Translations under genes and position numbers: made by a program
NCBI GenBank assembly: GCA_030180135.1
Contig: CM058238.1
Coordinates: 44,791,765-44,855,764, forward strand
Length of the DNA: 64,000 nucleotides
Direction of reading: 5' to 3'
DNA from: Orychophragmus violaceus
Taxonomy: Eukaryota; Streptophyta; Magnoliopsida; Brassicales; Brassicaceae
Shown here: in pieces, positions 43,801-53,400 of the stretch
Numbering within the stretch: the first letter of the stretch is position 1
Layout of the letters: the number at the start of each line of letters is the position of its first letter
Notes under the pieces: model-generated
What the model was told of the DNA's origin: nothing
What the model saw: the letters and a program-made list of their open reading frames with translations, nothing else
Databases searched by the model: none

Positions 43801-46800
43801 CGTTTGTAACACCACTAAGTAACCTCCCTAAAAGACTAGAAAGAAACTTTGATTTTCTAAAAGGTCCTATGAGATCCTAAATAAAACTTTTTAACCAAAA
43901 CTTCTTGAAACATATATGTCATGGATTGGTGAATTTCGGTGAAGTAAGACAACAATAAGTAAGTTTTTGTATGCTTCTAAAGGTAGAATTAGAAGCATTT
44001 TATACAAGTTTATGTTCGTTTGTAACACCCCTAAGTAACCCTTCTAAGAGACTAGGAAGAAACTTTGATCTTCGAAAAGTTCCTATGAGAATCCTAAATA
44101 AAACATTTTAACCAAAATATCTTGAAACATATATATCATGGATTTGAGAATTTAGGTGAGGTAGGACAACTATAAGTAAGTTTTTGTATGCTCCTAAAGA
44201 TAGAATTAGAATCATTTTATACAAGTTTATGTTCGTTTGTAACACCCCTAAGTAACCCTTCTGAGAGACTAGGAAGAAACTTTGATCTTCGAAAAGTTCC
44301 TATGAGAATCCTAAATAAAACATTTTAACCAAAATATCTTGAAACATATATGTCATGGATTGGAGAATTTAGGTGAGGTAGGACAACTATAAGTAAGTTT
44401 TTGTATGCTCCTAAAGGTTGAATATGAAGCATTTTATACAAGTTTATGTTCGTTTGTAACAAACCTAAGTAACCCTTCTAAATGACTAGAAAGACACTTT
44501 GATCTTCTAAAATGTCCTATGAGAATCCTTAACAAATCTTTTTAAACTAAATTTCTTGAAACATATGTGTCATGGATTGGAGAATTTAGGTGATGTAAGA
44601 CAACTATAAATAAGTTTTTGTATGCTCCTAAAGGTAGAATGAGAAGCATGTTGTGATGTTTTTGTTCGTTTGTAACACCACTAAGTAACCTCCCTAAAAG
44701 ACTAGAAAGAAACTTTGATTTTCTAAAAGGTCCTATGAGATCCTAAATAAAACTTTTTAACCAAAACTTCTTGAAACATATATGTCATGGATTGGTGAAT
44801 TTCGGTGAAGTAAGACAACAATAAGTAAGTTTTTGTATGCTTCTAAAGGTAGAATTAGAAGCATTTTAATTAACCCCTAAGTAAGTTTTTGTATGCTTCG
44901 TTTGTAACACCCCTAAGTAACCCTTCTAAGAGACTAGGAAGAAACTTTGATCTTCGAAAAGTTCCTATGAGAATCCTAAATAAAACATTTTAACCAAAAT
45001 ATCTTGAAACATATATATCATGGATTGGAGAATTTAGGTGAGGTAGGACAACTATAAGTAAGTTTTTGTATGCTCCTAAAGGTAGAATTAGAAGCATTTT
45101 ATACAAGTTTATGTTCGTTTGTAACACCCCTAAGTAACCCTTCTAAGAGACTAGGAAGAAACTTTGATCTTCGAAAAGTTCCTATGAGAATCCTAAATAA
45201 AACATTTTAACCAAAATATCTTGAAACATATATGTCATGGATTGGAGAATTTAGGTGAGGTAGGACAACTATAAGTAAGTTTTTGTATGCTCCTAAAGGT
45301 TGAATATGAAGCATTTTATACAAGTTTATGTTCGTTTGTAACACACCTAAGTAACCCTTCTAAATGACTAGAAAGACACTTTGATCTTCTAAAATGTCCT
45401 ATGAGAATCCTTAACAAATCTTTTTAAACTAAATTTCTTGAAACATATGTGTCATGGATTGGAGAATTTAGGTGATGTAAGACAACTATAAATAAGTTTT
45501 TGTATGCTCCTAAAGGTAGAATGAGAAGCATGTTGTGATGTTTTTGTTCGTTTGTAACACCACTAAGTAACCTCCCTAAAAGACTAGAAAGAAACTTTGA
45601 TTTTCTAAAAGGTCCTATGAGATCCTAAATAAAACTTTTTAACCAAAACTTCTTGAAACATATATGTCATGGATTGGTGAATTTCGGTGAAGTAAGACAA
45701 CAATAAGTAAGTTTTTGTATGCTTCTAAAGGTAGAATTAGAAGCATTTTATACAAGTTTATGTTCGTTTGTAACACCCCTAAGTAACCCTTCTAAGAGAC
45801 TAGGAAGAAACTTTGATCTTCGAAAAGTTCCTATGAGAATCCTAAATAAAACATTTTAACCAAAATATCTTGAAACATATATATCATGGATTTGAGAATT
45901 TAGGTGAGGTAGGACAACTATAAGTAAGTTTTTGTATGCTCCTAAAGATAGAATTAGAATCATTTTATACAAGTTTATGTTCGTTTGTAACACCCCTAAG
46001 TAACCCTTCTGAGAGACTAGGAAGAAACTTTGATCTTCGAAAAGTTCCTATGAGAATCCTAAATAAAACATTTTAACCAAAATATCTTGAAACATATATG
46101 TCATGGATTGGAGAATTTAGGTGAGGTAGGACAACTATAAGTAAGTTTTTGTATGCTCCTAAAGGTTGAATATGAAGCATTTTATACAAGTTTATGTTCG
46201 TTTGTAACAAACCTAAGTAACCCTTCTAAATGACTAGAAAGACACTTTGATCTTCTAAAATGTCCTATGAGAATCCTTAACAAATCTTTTTAAACTAAAT
46301 TTCTTGAAACATATGTGTCATGGATTGGAGAATTTAGGTGATGTAAGACAACTATAAATAAGTTTTTGTATGCTCCTAAAGGTAGAATGAGAAGCATGTT
46401 GTGATGTTTTTGTTCGTTTGTAACACCACTAAGTAACCTCCCTAAAAGACTAGAAAGAAACTTTGATTTTCTAAAAGGTCCTATGAGATCCTAAATAAAA
46501 CTTTTTAACCAAAACTTCTTGAAACATATATGTCATGGATTGGTGAATTTCGGTGAAGTAAGACAACAATAAGTAAGTTTTTGTATGCTTCTAAAGGTAG
46601 AATTAGAAGCATTTTAATTAACCCCTAAGTAAGTTTTTGTATGCTTCGTTTGTAACACCCCTAAGTAACCCTTCTAAGAGACTAGGAAGAAACTTTGATC
46701 TTCGAAAAGTTCCTATGAGAATCCTAAATAAAACATTTTAACCAAAATATCTTGAAACATATATATCATGGATTGGAGAATTTAGGTGAGGTAGGACAAC

Positions 46801-47226
46801 TATAAGTAAGTTTTTGTATGCTCCTAAAGGTAGAATTAGAAGCATTTTATACAAGTTTATGTTCGTTTGTAACACCCCTAAGTAACCCTTCTAAGAGACT
46901 AGAAAGAAACTTTGATCTTCGGAAAGTTCCTATGAGAATCCTAAATAAAACATTTTAACCAAAATATCTTGAAACATATATGCCATGGATTGGAGAATTT
47001 AGGTGAGGTAGGACAACTATAAGTAAGTTTTTGTATGCTCCTAAAGGTTGAATATGAAGCATTTTATACAAGTTTATGTTCGTTTGTAACACACCTAAGT
47101 AATCCTTCTAAATGACTAGAAAGACACTTTGATCTTCTAAAATGTCCTATGAGAATCCTTAACAAATCTTTTTAAACTAAATTTCTTGAAACATATGTGT
47201 CATGGATTGGAGAATTTAGGTGATGT

Positions 47227-47818
47227 GAGCATACAAAAACTTACTTATAGTTGTCCTACCTCACCTAAATTCTCCAATCCATGACATATATGTTTCAAGA
47301 TATTTTGGTTAAAATGTTTTATTTAGGATTCTCATAGGAACTTTTCGAAGATCAAAGTTTCTTTCTAGTCTCTTAGAAGGGTTACTTAGGGGTGTTACAA
47401 ACGAACATAAACTTGTATAAAATGCTTCTAATTCTATCTTTAGGAGCATACAAAAACTTACTTATTGTTGTCTTACTTCACCGAAATTCACCAATCCATG
47501 ACATATATGTTTCAAGAAGTTTTGGTTAAAAAGTTTTATTTAGGATCTCATAAGACCTTTTAGAAGATCAAAGTTTCTTTCTAGTCTTTTAGAGAGGTTA
47601 CTTAGTGGTGTTACAAACGAACAAAAACATTACAACATGCTTCTCATTCTACCTTTAGGAGCATACAAAAACTTATTTATAGTTGTCTTACATCACCTAA
47701 ATTCTCCAATCCATGACACATATGTATCAAGAAATTTAGTTTAAAAAGTTTTGTTAAGGATTCTCATAGGACATTTTAGAAGATCAAAGTGTCTTTCTAG
47801 TCATTTAGAAGGGTTACT
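47227..47818 (-). repeat. Inverted satellite segment, left of the Copia insertion
   Basis: At 47226/47227 the array flips. The text runs 'ttaggtgatgt' and then 'gagcatacaaaaac', which is the reverse complement of the unit boundary. In plus coordinates the order is D, B (boundary near 47443), then A (boundary near 47658), cut by the retrotransposon at 47818. The minus-strand order is therefore A-B-D with no C unit. Confidence 0.95.
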
Positions 47819-48264
47819 TGATAGATTTAGAGTATGAACATAAGAAATTAGGGTTCTTGAGCTTGTAGATTGTGAGAGAATAAAGAGAGAGAATGGGAGG
47901 CTCAAAACTCCTTAGCTTCATTCATTTTCGGTTACAACAACTTATAGGTGATACAATGACTAAGATGCTTAACCTAAAGAAGCTTAAAGACAAAATAACA
48001 AAGGGACAAGGTCTGATGAAGTCTGAACCATGGCAGGAGAGAGAGACAAAAGTGTGGACCACTTTTGGGACCACATTGGCGCCAACTCTCCTCATGCTCC
48101 AACGGTCATATTCCCTTCACAACTAAACTCTTATGTTGTGACCAGATTGGCGCCTCATTCTCCTTTCATAATTGTCCCATTGTTTGCACATTATCAAATG
48201 TACAAACCTTGTGCATATTTTGATAATACACAAGTTTGCACATTTGTTCTAATCATGATCAATA
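47819..48264 (-). repeat. 3' LTR of Copia-1
   Basis: Copy of the 5' LTR. It starts (plus strand) tgatagatttag and ends catgatcaata. The polypurine tract lies immediately outside at 48265. The pair of ATTGGCGCC motifs is at 48075-48083 and 48146-48154. Confidence 0.95.
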
Positions 48265-48275
48265 CTCCCCCTCAA
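48265..48275 (-). other. Polypurine tract, Copia-1
   Basis: The minus strand reads ttgagggggag directly before the 3' LTR (TATTGATC). It would serve as the plus-strand DNA primer. Confidence 0.9.
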
Positions 48276-48340
48276 GTTCAGACTTTGGAATCACCCTAAA
48301 GACTGAACTTGGAATGATCATGGCAACACCTCATTAAAAA

Positions 48341-48381
48341 CCTTGATGTGGAAAACCACTTGGGACAAAACCACATCAAGG
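48341..48381 (-). other. Pre-PPT stem-loop, Copia-1
   Basis: Arms ccttgatgtgg (48341-48351) and ccacatcaagg (48371-48381) pair perfectly over 11 bp around a 19-nt loop. It lies between the gag-pol stop codon and the polypurine tract. The flanks 'cctcattaaaaa' and 'gaaaaagagta' and the loop core 'aaaacc..tgggacaaaa' are also found in the three neighbouring elements. Confidence 0.8.
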
Positions 48382-48416
48382 GAAAAAGAGTATGCTGCTC
48401 ATGAATCAGGAGAGTT

Positions 48417-51400
48417 CTAATCATGAATAGCTACTAGCCCTAGTTTGCCAAAGACATGGGTGCAAACCTTAAGACTAGCAGCCTTAGTGAAGATATCCGC
48501 AAGCTGATCTTCACTCCTTGTGTAGCAAGGCAGAATGGTTCCATCTTCAATCTTCTCCCTTACCTTGTGACAATCAATCTCAATGTGCTTAGTCCTCTCA
48601 TGAAACACTGAGTTGGTTGCAATGTGAATAGCAGCCTGGTTGTCACAATGGAAGGTGATTGGACTTGATTGCTCTATGCCAAAGTCCTTAAGCAAAGCCT
48701 TCAGCCATGTTAATTCGGTTGCAAGCTTCCTCATGGCCCTATACTCAGCTTCAGCACTAGAACAAGATACCACCTTCTGCTTCTTTGTCTTCCAAGTCAC
48801 CAAGTTGCCTCCAATAAAGGTGCAATAGCCGGTTGTTGATCTCCTATCACTCTTATCACCAGCCCAATCTGCATCACAATAGCCAACAATCTCTGTGCTA
48901 TCATTCTTACCCATCCAAATGCCTTGTTCAGTTGATCCTTTGAGATATCTGAGTATCCTCTGAATCAAACTCCAATGATACACTGTGGGTGATTGCATAT
49001 GTTGGCTAACTTGATTCACAGCAAAGCACAAGTCTGGTCTTGTGAGAGTAAGATAGATGAGCTTCCCAACCAGCCTCCTATACAATGAGACATCCTTGAA
49101 CTTGACTTCTTCTGATTTCTCCCCCTTTCTGTTGACTTGGTAGCCATCTTCAAGAGGAGTCTTTGCAATCTTGCAATCTTGCATACTTGTTTCTGTCAAC
49201 AAGTCCTTAACATACTTCCTTTGGGACAGAAACAATCCATCATTGAATCTGCATACTTCAATGCCCAAGAAGTACTTCAATTCACCAAGGTCTTTAATAT
49301 CAAAGGAACTCTTGAGATAAGCCTTTGTGGATTGAATCCCATCATTATCACTTCCTGTGATGATCAAATCATCCACATAGATCAGTACTACCACCACGCC
49401 GTGATCACTTTGAAGAGTAAACAATGTGTGATCAGATTGAGACTTCTTGAAACCATGGTCCATAAGTGTATGACTAAGCTTGTGGTACCATGCCCTTGGT
49501 GATTGTTTCAAGCCATAAATCGCCCTTCTTAGTCTCAATACCTCACCATCTTCACACAAGTGTTGCAATCCTGGTGGTGGAGTCATGTACACTTCCTCTT
49601 CAAGTTCACCTTGTAGAAAGGCATTCTTCACATCCATTTGCCATAGATTCCAAGAGAGGTTTGTGGCTAAGCTCAATGTGACTCTTACTGTATGAAGTTT
49701 AGCCACTGGTGCAAAGGTATCCGTATAGTCCTCTCCATAGGTTTGAGTGAATCCCCTTGCTACTAGCCTTGCCTTGTACCTCTCTATGTCTCCATTGCTT
49801 TTATACTTGATTGTGAAGACCCACTTTGAGCTAACCGTCTTCTTACCCTTTGGTAACTTCTCCACATTCCAAGTATGGTTCCTCTCCATAGCTTCTTTCT
49901 CATCCTTTACTGCATCCATCCATTCCTTGATATCCTTAGCCTCTTCATAAGTCTTAGGAACCTGGTTTAGCTCAATCTTCCCAAGAAAGGCCTTGTGACT
50001 AGATGGTAGCAAGTCAATAGAACAAGTAGACTGACTAGGATGAGCTACTGCTTGGTTGTTGTAGTAGACTCTTGTCTTCATCCATTCTGATGGATCTTTC
50101 TTTTCCCTTGTGCTTCTCCTGAGTTGCTGAACCTGTTGATCAACCACCTCCTCATTACCCACTGCCTCTTGATAAACCATCTCATCCTCATTCATATCCA
50201 AGTCCACTTGGTTCTGATCTTGAGGTAGAGTGTCTTCTTCAGCCGGTTCATGTGTGTGTGTTGCTGGTTCAGTATCCTCTTGTTGAGCTTCTTGGGTAGT
50301 TGTTTCAGACTTCTCTGGCCGTGGGGTATCATTACCCAAGTGATCCAACAAGTACTTCAAACTTGTAGCCAAATATGAGGGTGATCTTGAGAGATCCTTT
50401 AAACCTTCCCAATCCCTCTTCTCATAGTATTTCTGCCCCTCAATGAACTTAACATCCCTTGAAACATAGGTCCTATTGTTGCTTGGATCAAAACACTTGT
50501 AGCCCTTCTGAGTTGTGGAGTATCCAAGGAACATACACCTTGTGCTCTTAGCATCTAGCTTATTCCTTTGATCTCCTGAGATATATACAAAACAAACACA
50601 ACCAAACACACGTAAGTGTTCAATAAATGGTTTGGTTTTGTTCAATACCTCATATGGTGAGATGTCTTGAAGGACTCTAGTTGGGATCCTGTTGATAAGG
50701 TAGCATGCTGCCAACACTGCATCTCCCCAAAACCTCTTAGGGACATTGGTGTGGAACATCATAGACCTAGCAACCTCCATGAGATGCCTGTTCTTCCTTT
50801 CAGCCACACCATTTTGTTGAGGAGTATGTGGGCAGCTTGTTTGATGCAGGATCCCATACTTGTTCAAGTGAGCTTTGAATCTTTGGCTTGTGTACTCTCC
50901 TCCATTATCAGACCTGAACACTTTGATCTTGGCATTAAACTGATTAGTAACATAGTTTTGAAAGTTCAGAAATGCATCAAACACCCTATCTTTAGATGGA
51001 AGCAATGTAACCCAAGTATACTTTGATTTCTCATCTATGAAAGTCACAAAGTACTTATTCCTATCTCTAGACAGACAAGGTGAAGTCCAAACATCAGAGT
51101 GCACAAGATCAAAGCAATGTTCATAGATAGTAGTTGATTTAGGAAAGATAGTCCTACAATGTTTACCAAGAATACAAGCTTCACAAGTTGAATGATCAAA
51201 GTTAATATTAGGCAGTATTAAGTTCAAAGCACGAGCATGAGGATGTCCTAGTCTAGCATGCCATAGAACATTTTGATTGAAAGCAAAACAGGATTTAAAA
51301 GCTGAGGAAACCGGGTTGGTTGAGGAAGTTTCTTCAAGGAGGTAAAGCTCATCTTGTGTACCACCTCTTCCAATAACCTGTCCATTCTTAATATCCTGAA

Positions 51401-52661
51401 AACAAACTTCATTAGGCCCAAAGATAACATTGCAATTCAAGTCTTTAGTGATCCTTTTAACTGACAGCAAGTTAGATTTGAACTTAGGAACATAGAATGC
51501 ATCACTTTCCTTGTTAAACAATCTTAACTTTCCTGTACCTATTATAGGAATCCCTTGACCATCAGCTATAGTTACTCTTCCTAGGGCAGGTTTAATGTTC
51601 TCCAACAACTTAGCATTACTAATCATATGGTGAGAAGCTCCAGAATCTACTACCAACTTATGATCAGTTTTAGCAAGCAATTTATGAGAAAATAAAGAGA
51701 TACCAGAGAGCTTAGAAGTATAAGCTTTGATGAGGTCCTCAAGGTCACTCTTCCTAACATACTCAGTGTTGGTGTAGAGTGCAAACTCCCGTCCTTGAGC
51801 TGAAGTAGAGACCTGCTCATTCACAGCCTCCTTGGAGATATTTGCATTTGCCTTTGAGTCCTTTAACTTGGCTAGTTGAAGATGGGGATGAAGGATCCAA
51901 CACTTATCCTTGGAGTGGCCTTTCCTCTTGCAATGATCACAAGCTGCAGCCTTCTTCTCCTCAGATTTTAAGCCGGCTTTGTTAGCAGTCAACAACTCCC
52001 CCTTACCTCCAAACAAACCAATGTTTCCTTCCTCCTTTTGGATCCTTGAACACACTTCTTCAAAATCAGGAAGTGTTGTTTCCCTTAGGATCTTCATTAT
52101 GGCATCATTGTAAACCGGATTCAAGTTGAGTAGAAGGCCAAAGATCTTGTCTTGCTCCTTTCTCTCAATAAGAACCTTAGGGTTCATAGTACTTGGCCTT
52201 AGCATCTCAAGTTCAGACCATGCTGAAGAGAACTTCCCAAGATACTTAGTAAAGTCATGGTCTTCTTGTTTCAGCTCACTAATAGCTCTCTTAACCTCAT
52301 ATACTCTGCTCAGATTTGAAACATCTCCATAAATCTTCTTGAGAGTATCCCACAGTGACTTGGCTGTCTCACAATGAGAATAAGCTTCAAGGATGGATGG
52401 GTCAAGAGAGTTTTGGAGAAAGCCAAGCACCAGCTGATCTTCTTGAAACCATTTAGCTTCTGCCTTCTTAGTTTCCTCATCCTTCTTCTTGGCTTCATCT
52501 TCTTCAGTAGGTGTTTTATCCTCCAAGATGTGATCCCACAATCCTCTTCCACAAATGGCAGTCTTGATGGTCCTTTGCCATGTCCTATAGTTGATACCCT
52601 TGAGCACAACAGGGACAACAGTAGGCCTCAAGCTTGAGCTAAGATGAGAAGAGTCTTCCAT
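48417..52661 (-). CDS. Copia gag-pol polyprotein, full length (1414 aa)
   Basis: This single frame encodes all the proteins needed for retrotransposition. Gag occupies about residues 1-300, with a zinc knuckle CX2CX4HX4C at C241, C244, H249 and C254. The protease active site is the VVDSGA motif, D339. The integrase zinc domain has H468, H473, C493 and C496; the catalytic triad is D522, D585 and E621, with SDNGGEY around D585. Reverse transcriptase spans about 925-1170, with D1010 (WQMD) and YVDD at 1095-1098. RNase H has D1263, E1304 and D1340, and the C-terminus contains QLADIFTKA. The length is normal for a plant Copia polyprotein. The start is favoured by caccATGG context and by lying about 280 bp inside the primer site. 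No stop, frameshift or missing catalytic residue was seen. A low-complexity acidic stretch at about 780-845 separates integrase from RT. Gag and Pol are fused in one frame, as is usual for Copia. Confidence 0.97.
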   Translation of the reverse strand: MEDSSHLSSSLRPTVVPVVLKGINYRTWQRTIKTAICGRGLWDHILEDKTPTEEDEAKKKDEETKKAEAKWFQEDQLVLGFLQNSLDPSILEAYSHCETAKSLWDTLKKIYGDVSNLSRVYEVKRAISELKQEDHDFTKYLGKFSSAWSELEMLRPSTMNPKVLIERKEQDKIFGLLLNLNPVYNDAIMKILRETTLPDFEEVCSRIQKEEGNIGLFGGKGELLTANKAGLKSEEKKAAACDHCKRKGHSKDKCWILHPHLQLAKLKDSKANANISKEAVNEQVSTSAQGREFALYTNTEYVRKSDLEDLIKAYTSKLSGISLFSHKLLAKTDHKLVVDSGASHHMISNAKLLENIKPALGRVTIADGQGIPIIGTGKLRLFNKESDAFYVPKFKSNLLSVKRITKDLNCNVIFGPNEVCFQDIKNGQVIGRGGTQDELYLLEETSSTNPVSSAFKSCFAFNQNVLWHARLGHPHARALNLILPNINFDHSTCEACILGKHCRTIFPKSTTIYEHCFDLVHSDVWTSPCLSRDRNKYFVTFIDEKSKYTWVTLLPSKDRVFDAFLNFQNYVTNQFNAKIKVFRSDNGGEYTSQRFKAHLNKYGILHQTSCPHTPQQNGVAERKNRHLMEVARSMMFHTNVPKRFWGDAVLAACYLINRIPTRVLQDISPYEVLNKTKPFIEHLRVFGCVCFVYISGDQRNKLDAKSTRCMFLGYSTTQKGYKCFDPSNNRTYVSRDVKFIEGQKYYEKRDWEGLKDLSRSPSYLATSLKYLLDHLGNDTPRPEKSETTTQEAQQEDTEPATHTHEPAEEDTLPQDQNQVDLDMNEDEMVYQEAVGNEEVVDQQVQQLRRSTREKKDPSEWMKTRVYYNNQAVAHPSQSTCSIDLLPSSHKAFLGKIELNQVPKTYEEAKDIKEWMDAVKDEKEAMERNHTWNVEKLPKGKKTVSSKWVFTIKYKSNGDIERYKARLVARGFTQTYGEDYTDTFAPVAKLHTVRVTLSLATNLSWNLWQMDVKNAFLQGELEEEVYMTPPPGLQHLCEDGEVLRLRRAIYGLKQSPRAWYHKLSHTLMDHGFKKSQSDHTLFTLQSDHGVVVVLIYVDDLIITGSDNDGIQSTKAYLKSSFDIKDLGELKYFLGIEVCRFNDGLFLSQRKYVKDLLTETSMQDCKIAKTPLEDGYQVNRKGEKSEEVKFKDVSLYRRLVGKLIYLTLTRPDLCFAVNQVSQHMQSPTVYHWSLIQRILRYLKGSTEQGIWMGKNDSTEIVGYCDADWAGDKSDRRSTTGYCTFIGGNLVTWKTKKQKVVSCSSAEAEYRAMRKLATELTWLKALLKDFGIEQSSPITFHCDNQAAIHIATNSVFHERTKHIEIDCHKVREKIEDGTILPCYTRSEDQLADIFTKAASLKVCTHVFGKLGLVAIHD

Positions 52662-52942
52662 GGTGAATAAACTGAAGAGAGTTGATGAAGAGAGAAGAGC
52701 CGTGAGAGATAACCAGCCGCTAGGGTTTTAGGACAGAGAAGCTGAGAGCTTAGAGCGAGTCTTAGGTTTAGGACAGAGATTAATGGAGTGAACAAGTGAG
52801 GAATCAGAAAGAAATGGGAGTATAAGAGCTTTGGAACCGAGAGAATGAAGTGAGAGATTTCTAGGGTTTTGCAACAGTGAGATTAGTGTAACCAAGAGAG
52901 AATGAAGAATGGAGATAGAGAATTAGAAGAATAGAGATCAAT
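52662..52942 (-). other. Untranslated leader of Copia-1
   Basis: About 280 bp between the primer site and the gag-pol start codon. It is purine-rich when read on the plus strand and has no recognisable protein. I did not find the ACTGAG/CTCAGT hairpins that NA1 and NA2 carry in the equivalent place. Confidence 0.7.
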
Positions 52943-52954
52943 GCTCTGATACCA
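52943..52954 (-). other. Primer-binding site (initiator tRNA-Met), Copia-1
   Basis: The minus strand reads TGGTATCAGAGC directly after the 5' LTR end ...CTATCA. This is the standard plant Copia site complementary to the 3' end of initiator methionine tRNA, where minus-strand cDNA synthesis begins. Confidence 0.95.
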
Positions 52955-53400
52955 TGATAGATTTAGAGTATGAACATAAGAAATTAGGGTTCTTGAGCTT
53001 GTAGATTGTGAGAGAATAAAGAGAGAGAATGGGAGGCTCAAAACTCCTTAGCTTCATTCATTTTCGGTTACAACAACTTATAGGTGATACAATGACTAAG
53101 ATGCTTAACCTAAAGAAGCTTAAAGACAAAATAACAAAGGGACAAGGTCTGATGAAGTCTGAACCATGGCAGGAGAGAGAGACAAAAGTGTGGACCACTT
53201 TTGGGACCACATTGGCGCCAACTCTCCTCATGCTCCAACGGTCATATTCCCTTCACAACTAAACTCTTATGTTGTGACCAGATTGGCGCCTCATTCTCCT
53301 TTCATAATTGTCCCATTGTTTGCACATTATCAAATGTACAAACCTTGTGCATATTTTGATAATACACAAGTTTGCACATTTGTTCTAATCATGATCAATA
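52955..53400 (-). repeat. 5' LTR of Copia-1
   Basis: 446 bp, offset exactly 5136 bp from the other LTR; I found no mismatch. It holds the U3, R and U5 of the expressed copy. Two copies of ATTGGCGCC (plus-strand 53211-53219 and 53282-53290) match the E2F consensus WTTSSCGSS. A weak TATA-like 'cctataag' lies near 53078-53085 on the minus strand. Small plus-strand frames here are chance frames. Confidence 0.95.

Larger units (their letters stand above)
1..47226 (+). repeat. Tandem satellite array, ~217-bp monomers in higher-order repeats
   Basis: The whole stretch is head-to-tail copies of an AT-rich unit of about 217 bp, roughly 217 copies. Using 'tatgctcc/tatgcttc' as the start, successive starts at 1, 218, 433, 650, 867, 1084, 1301, 1516, 1733, 1950 and 2167 give spacings of 217, 215, 217 and 217. 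Four diverged types recur in order. A (217 bp) starts ggttgaatatg and ends gatgtaagac. B (215 bp) carries gcatgttgtgatg and ends gaagtaagac. C (217 bp) starts cttctaaaggtagaatt. D (217 bp) starts ctcctaaagatagaatt. Same-type copies hundreds of units apart are nearly identical, while different types within one unit differ clearly. That pattern is the signature of a higher-order repeat. No coding potential is evident. A centromeric role is plausible from size, homogeneity and AT content, but unproven; a pericentromeric or knob satellite is the alternative. Confidence 0.97.
47819..53400 (-). mobile_element. Copia-1: complete, apparently intact Ty1/copia LTR retrotransposon
   Basis: The element is 5582 bp and lies on the minus strand inside an inverted satellite A monomer. 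The 5-bp sequence TTACT occurs on both sides (47814-47818 and 53401-53405). Removing the element and one TTACT restores continuous satellite. It has two 446-bp LTRs with no difference seen by eye, a primer-binding site for initiator tRNA-Met, one uninterrupted gag-pol frame and a polypurine tract. Matching LTRs and an open frame imply recent insertion and possible autonomy. In its own orientation the ends are 5'-TATTG...TATCA-3', not the usual TG...CA. The order protease, integrase, RT, RNase H places it in Copia rather than Gypsy. It lies next to three other minus-strand LTR elements. Confidence 0.96.

Noticed and set aside
1..47226. CRISPR-like regular repeats
   Set aside because: The units are 215-233 bp tandem repeats without unique spacers, in a plant-type context.
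47893..48299. Two plus-strand frames of 77 and 89 codons (and copies at 53029-53408)
   Set aside because: They lie inside the LTRs, antisense to the element, are duplicated only because LTRs are duplicated, and resemble no known protein.
49137..52637. Several plus- and minus-strand frames of 60-121 codons within gag-pol
   Set aside because: They are shadows of the 1414-codon frame in other phases.
52662..52942. ACTGAG-type hairpins in the Copia-1 leader
   Set aside because: Only loose fragments such as 'gctgagagct' are present; no repeated paired arms as in NA1 and NA2.
47819..53397. Copia-1 ending at a canonical CA (plus strand 53397)
   Set aside because: That boundary leaves no target duplication. 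Ending at 53400 gives a perfect TTACT pair and a seamless empty site.
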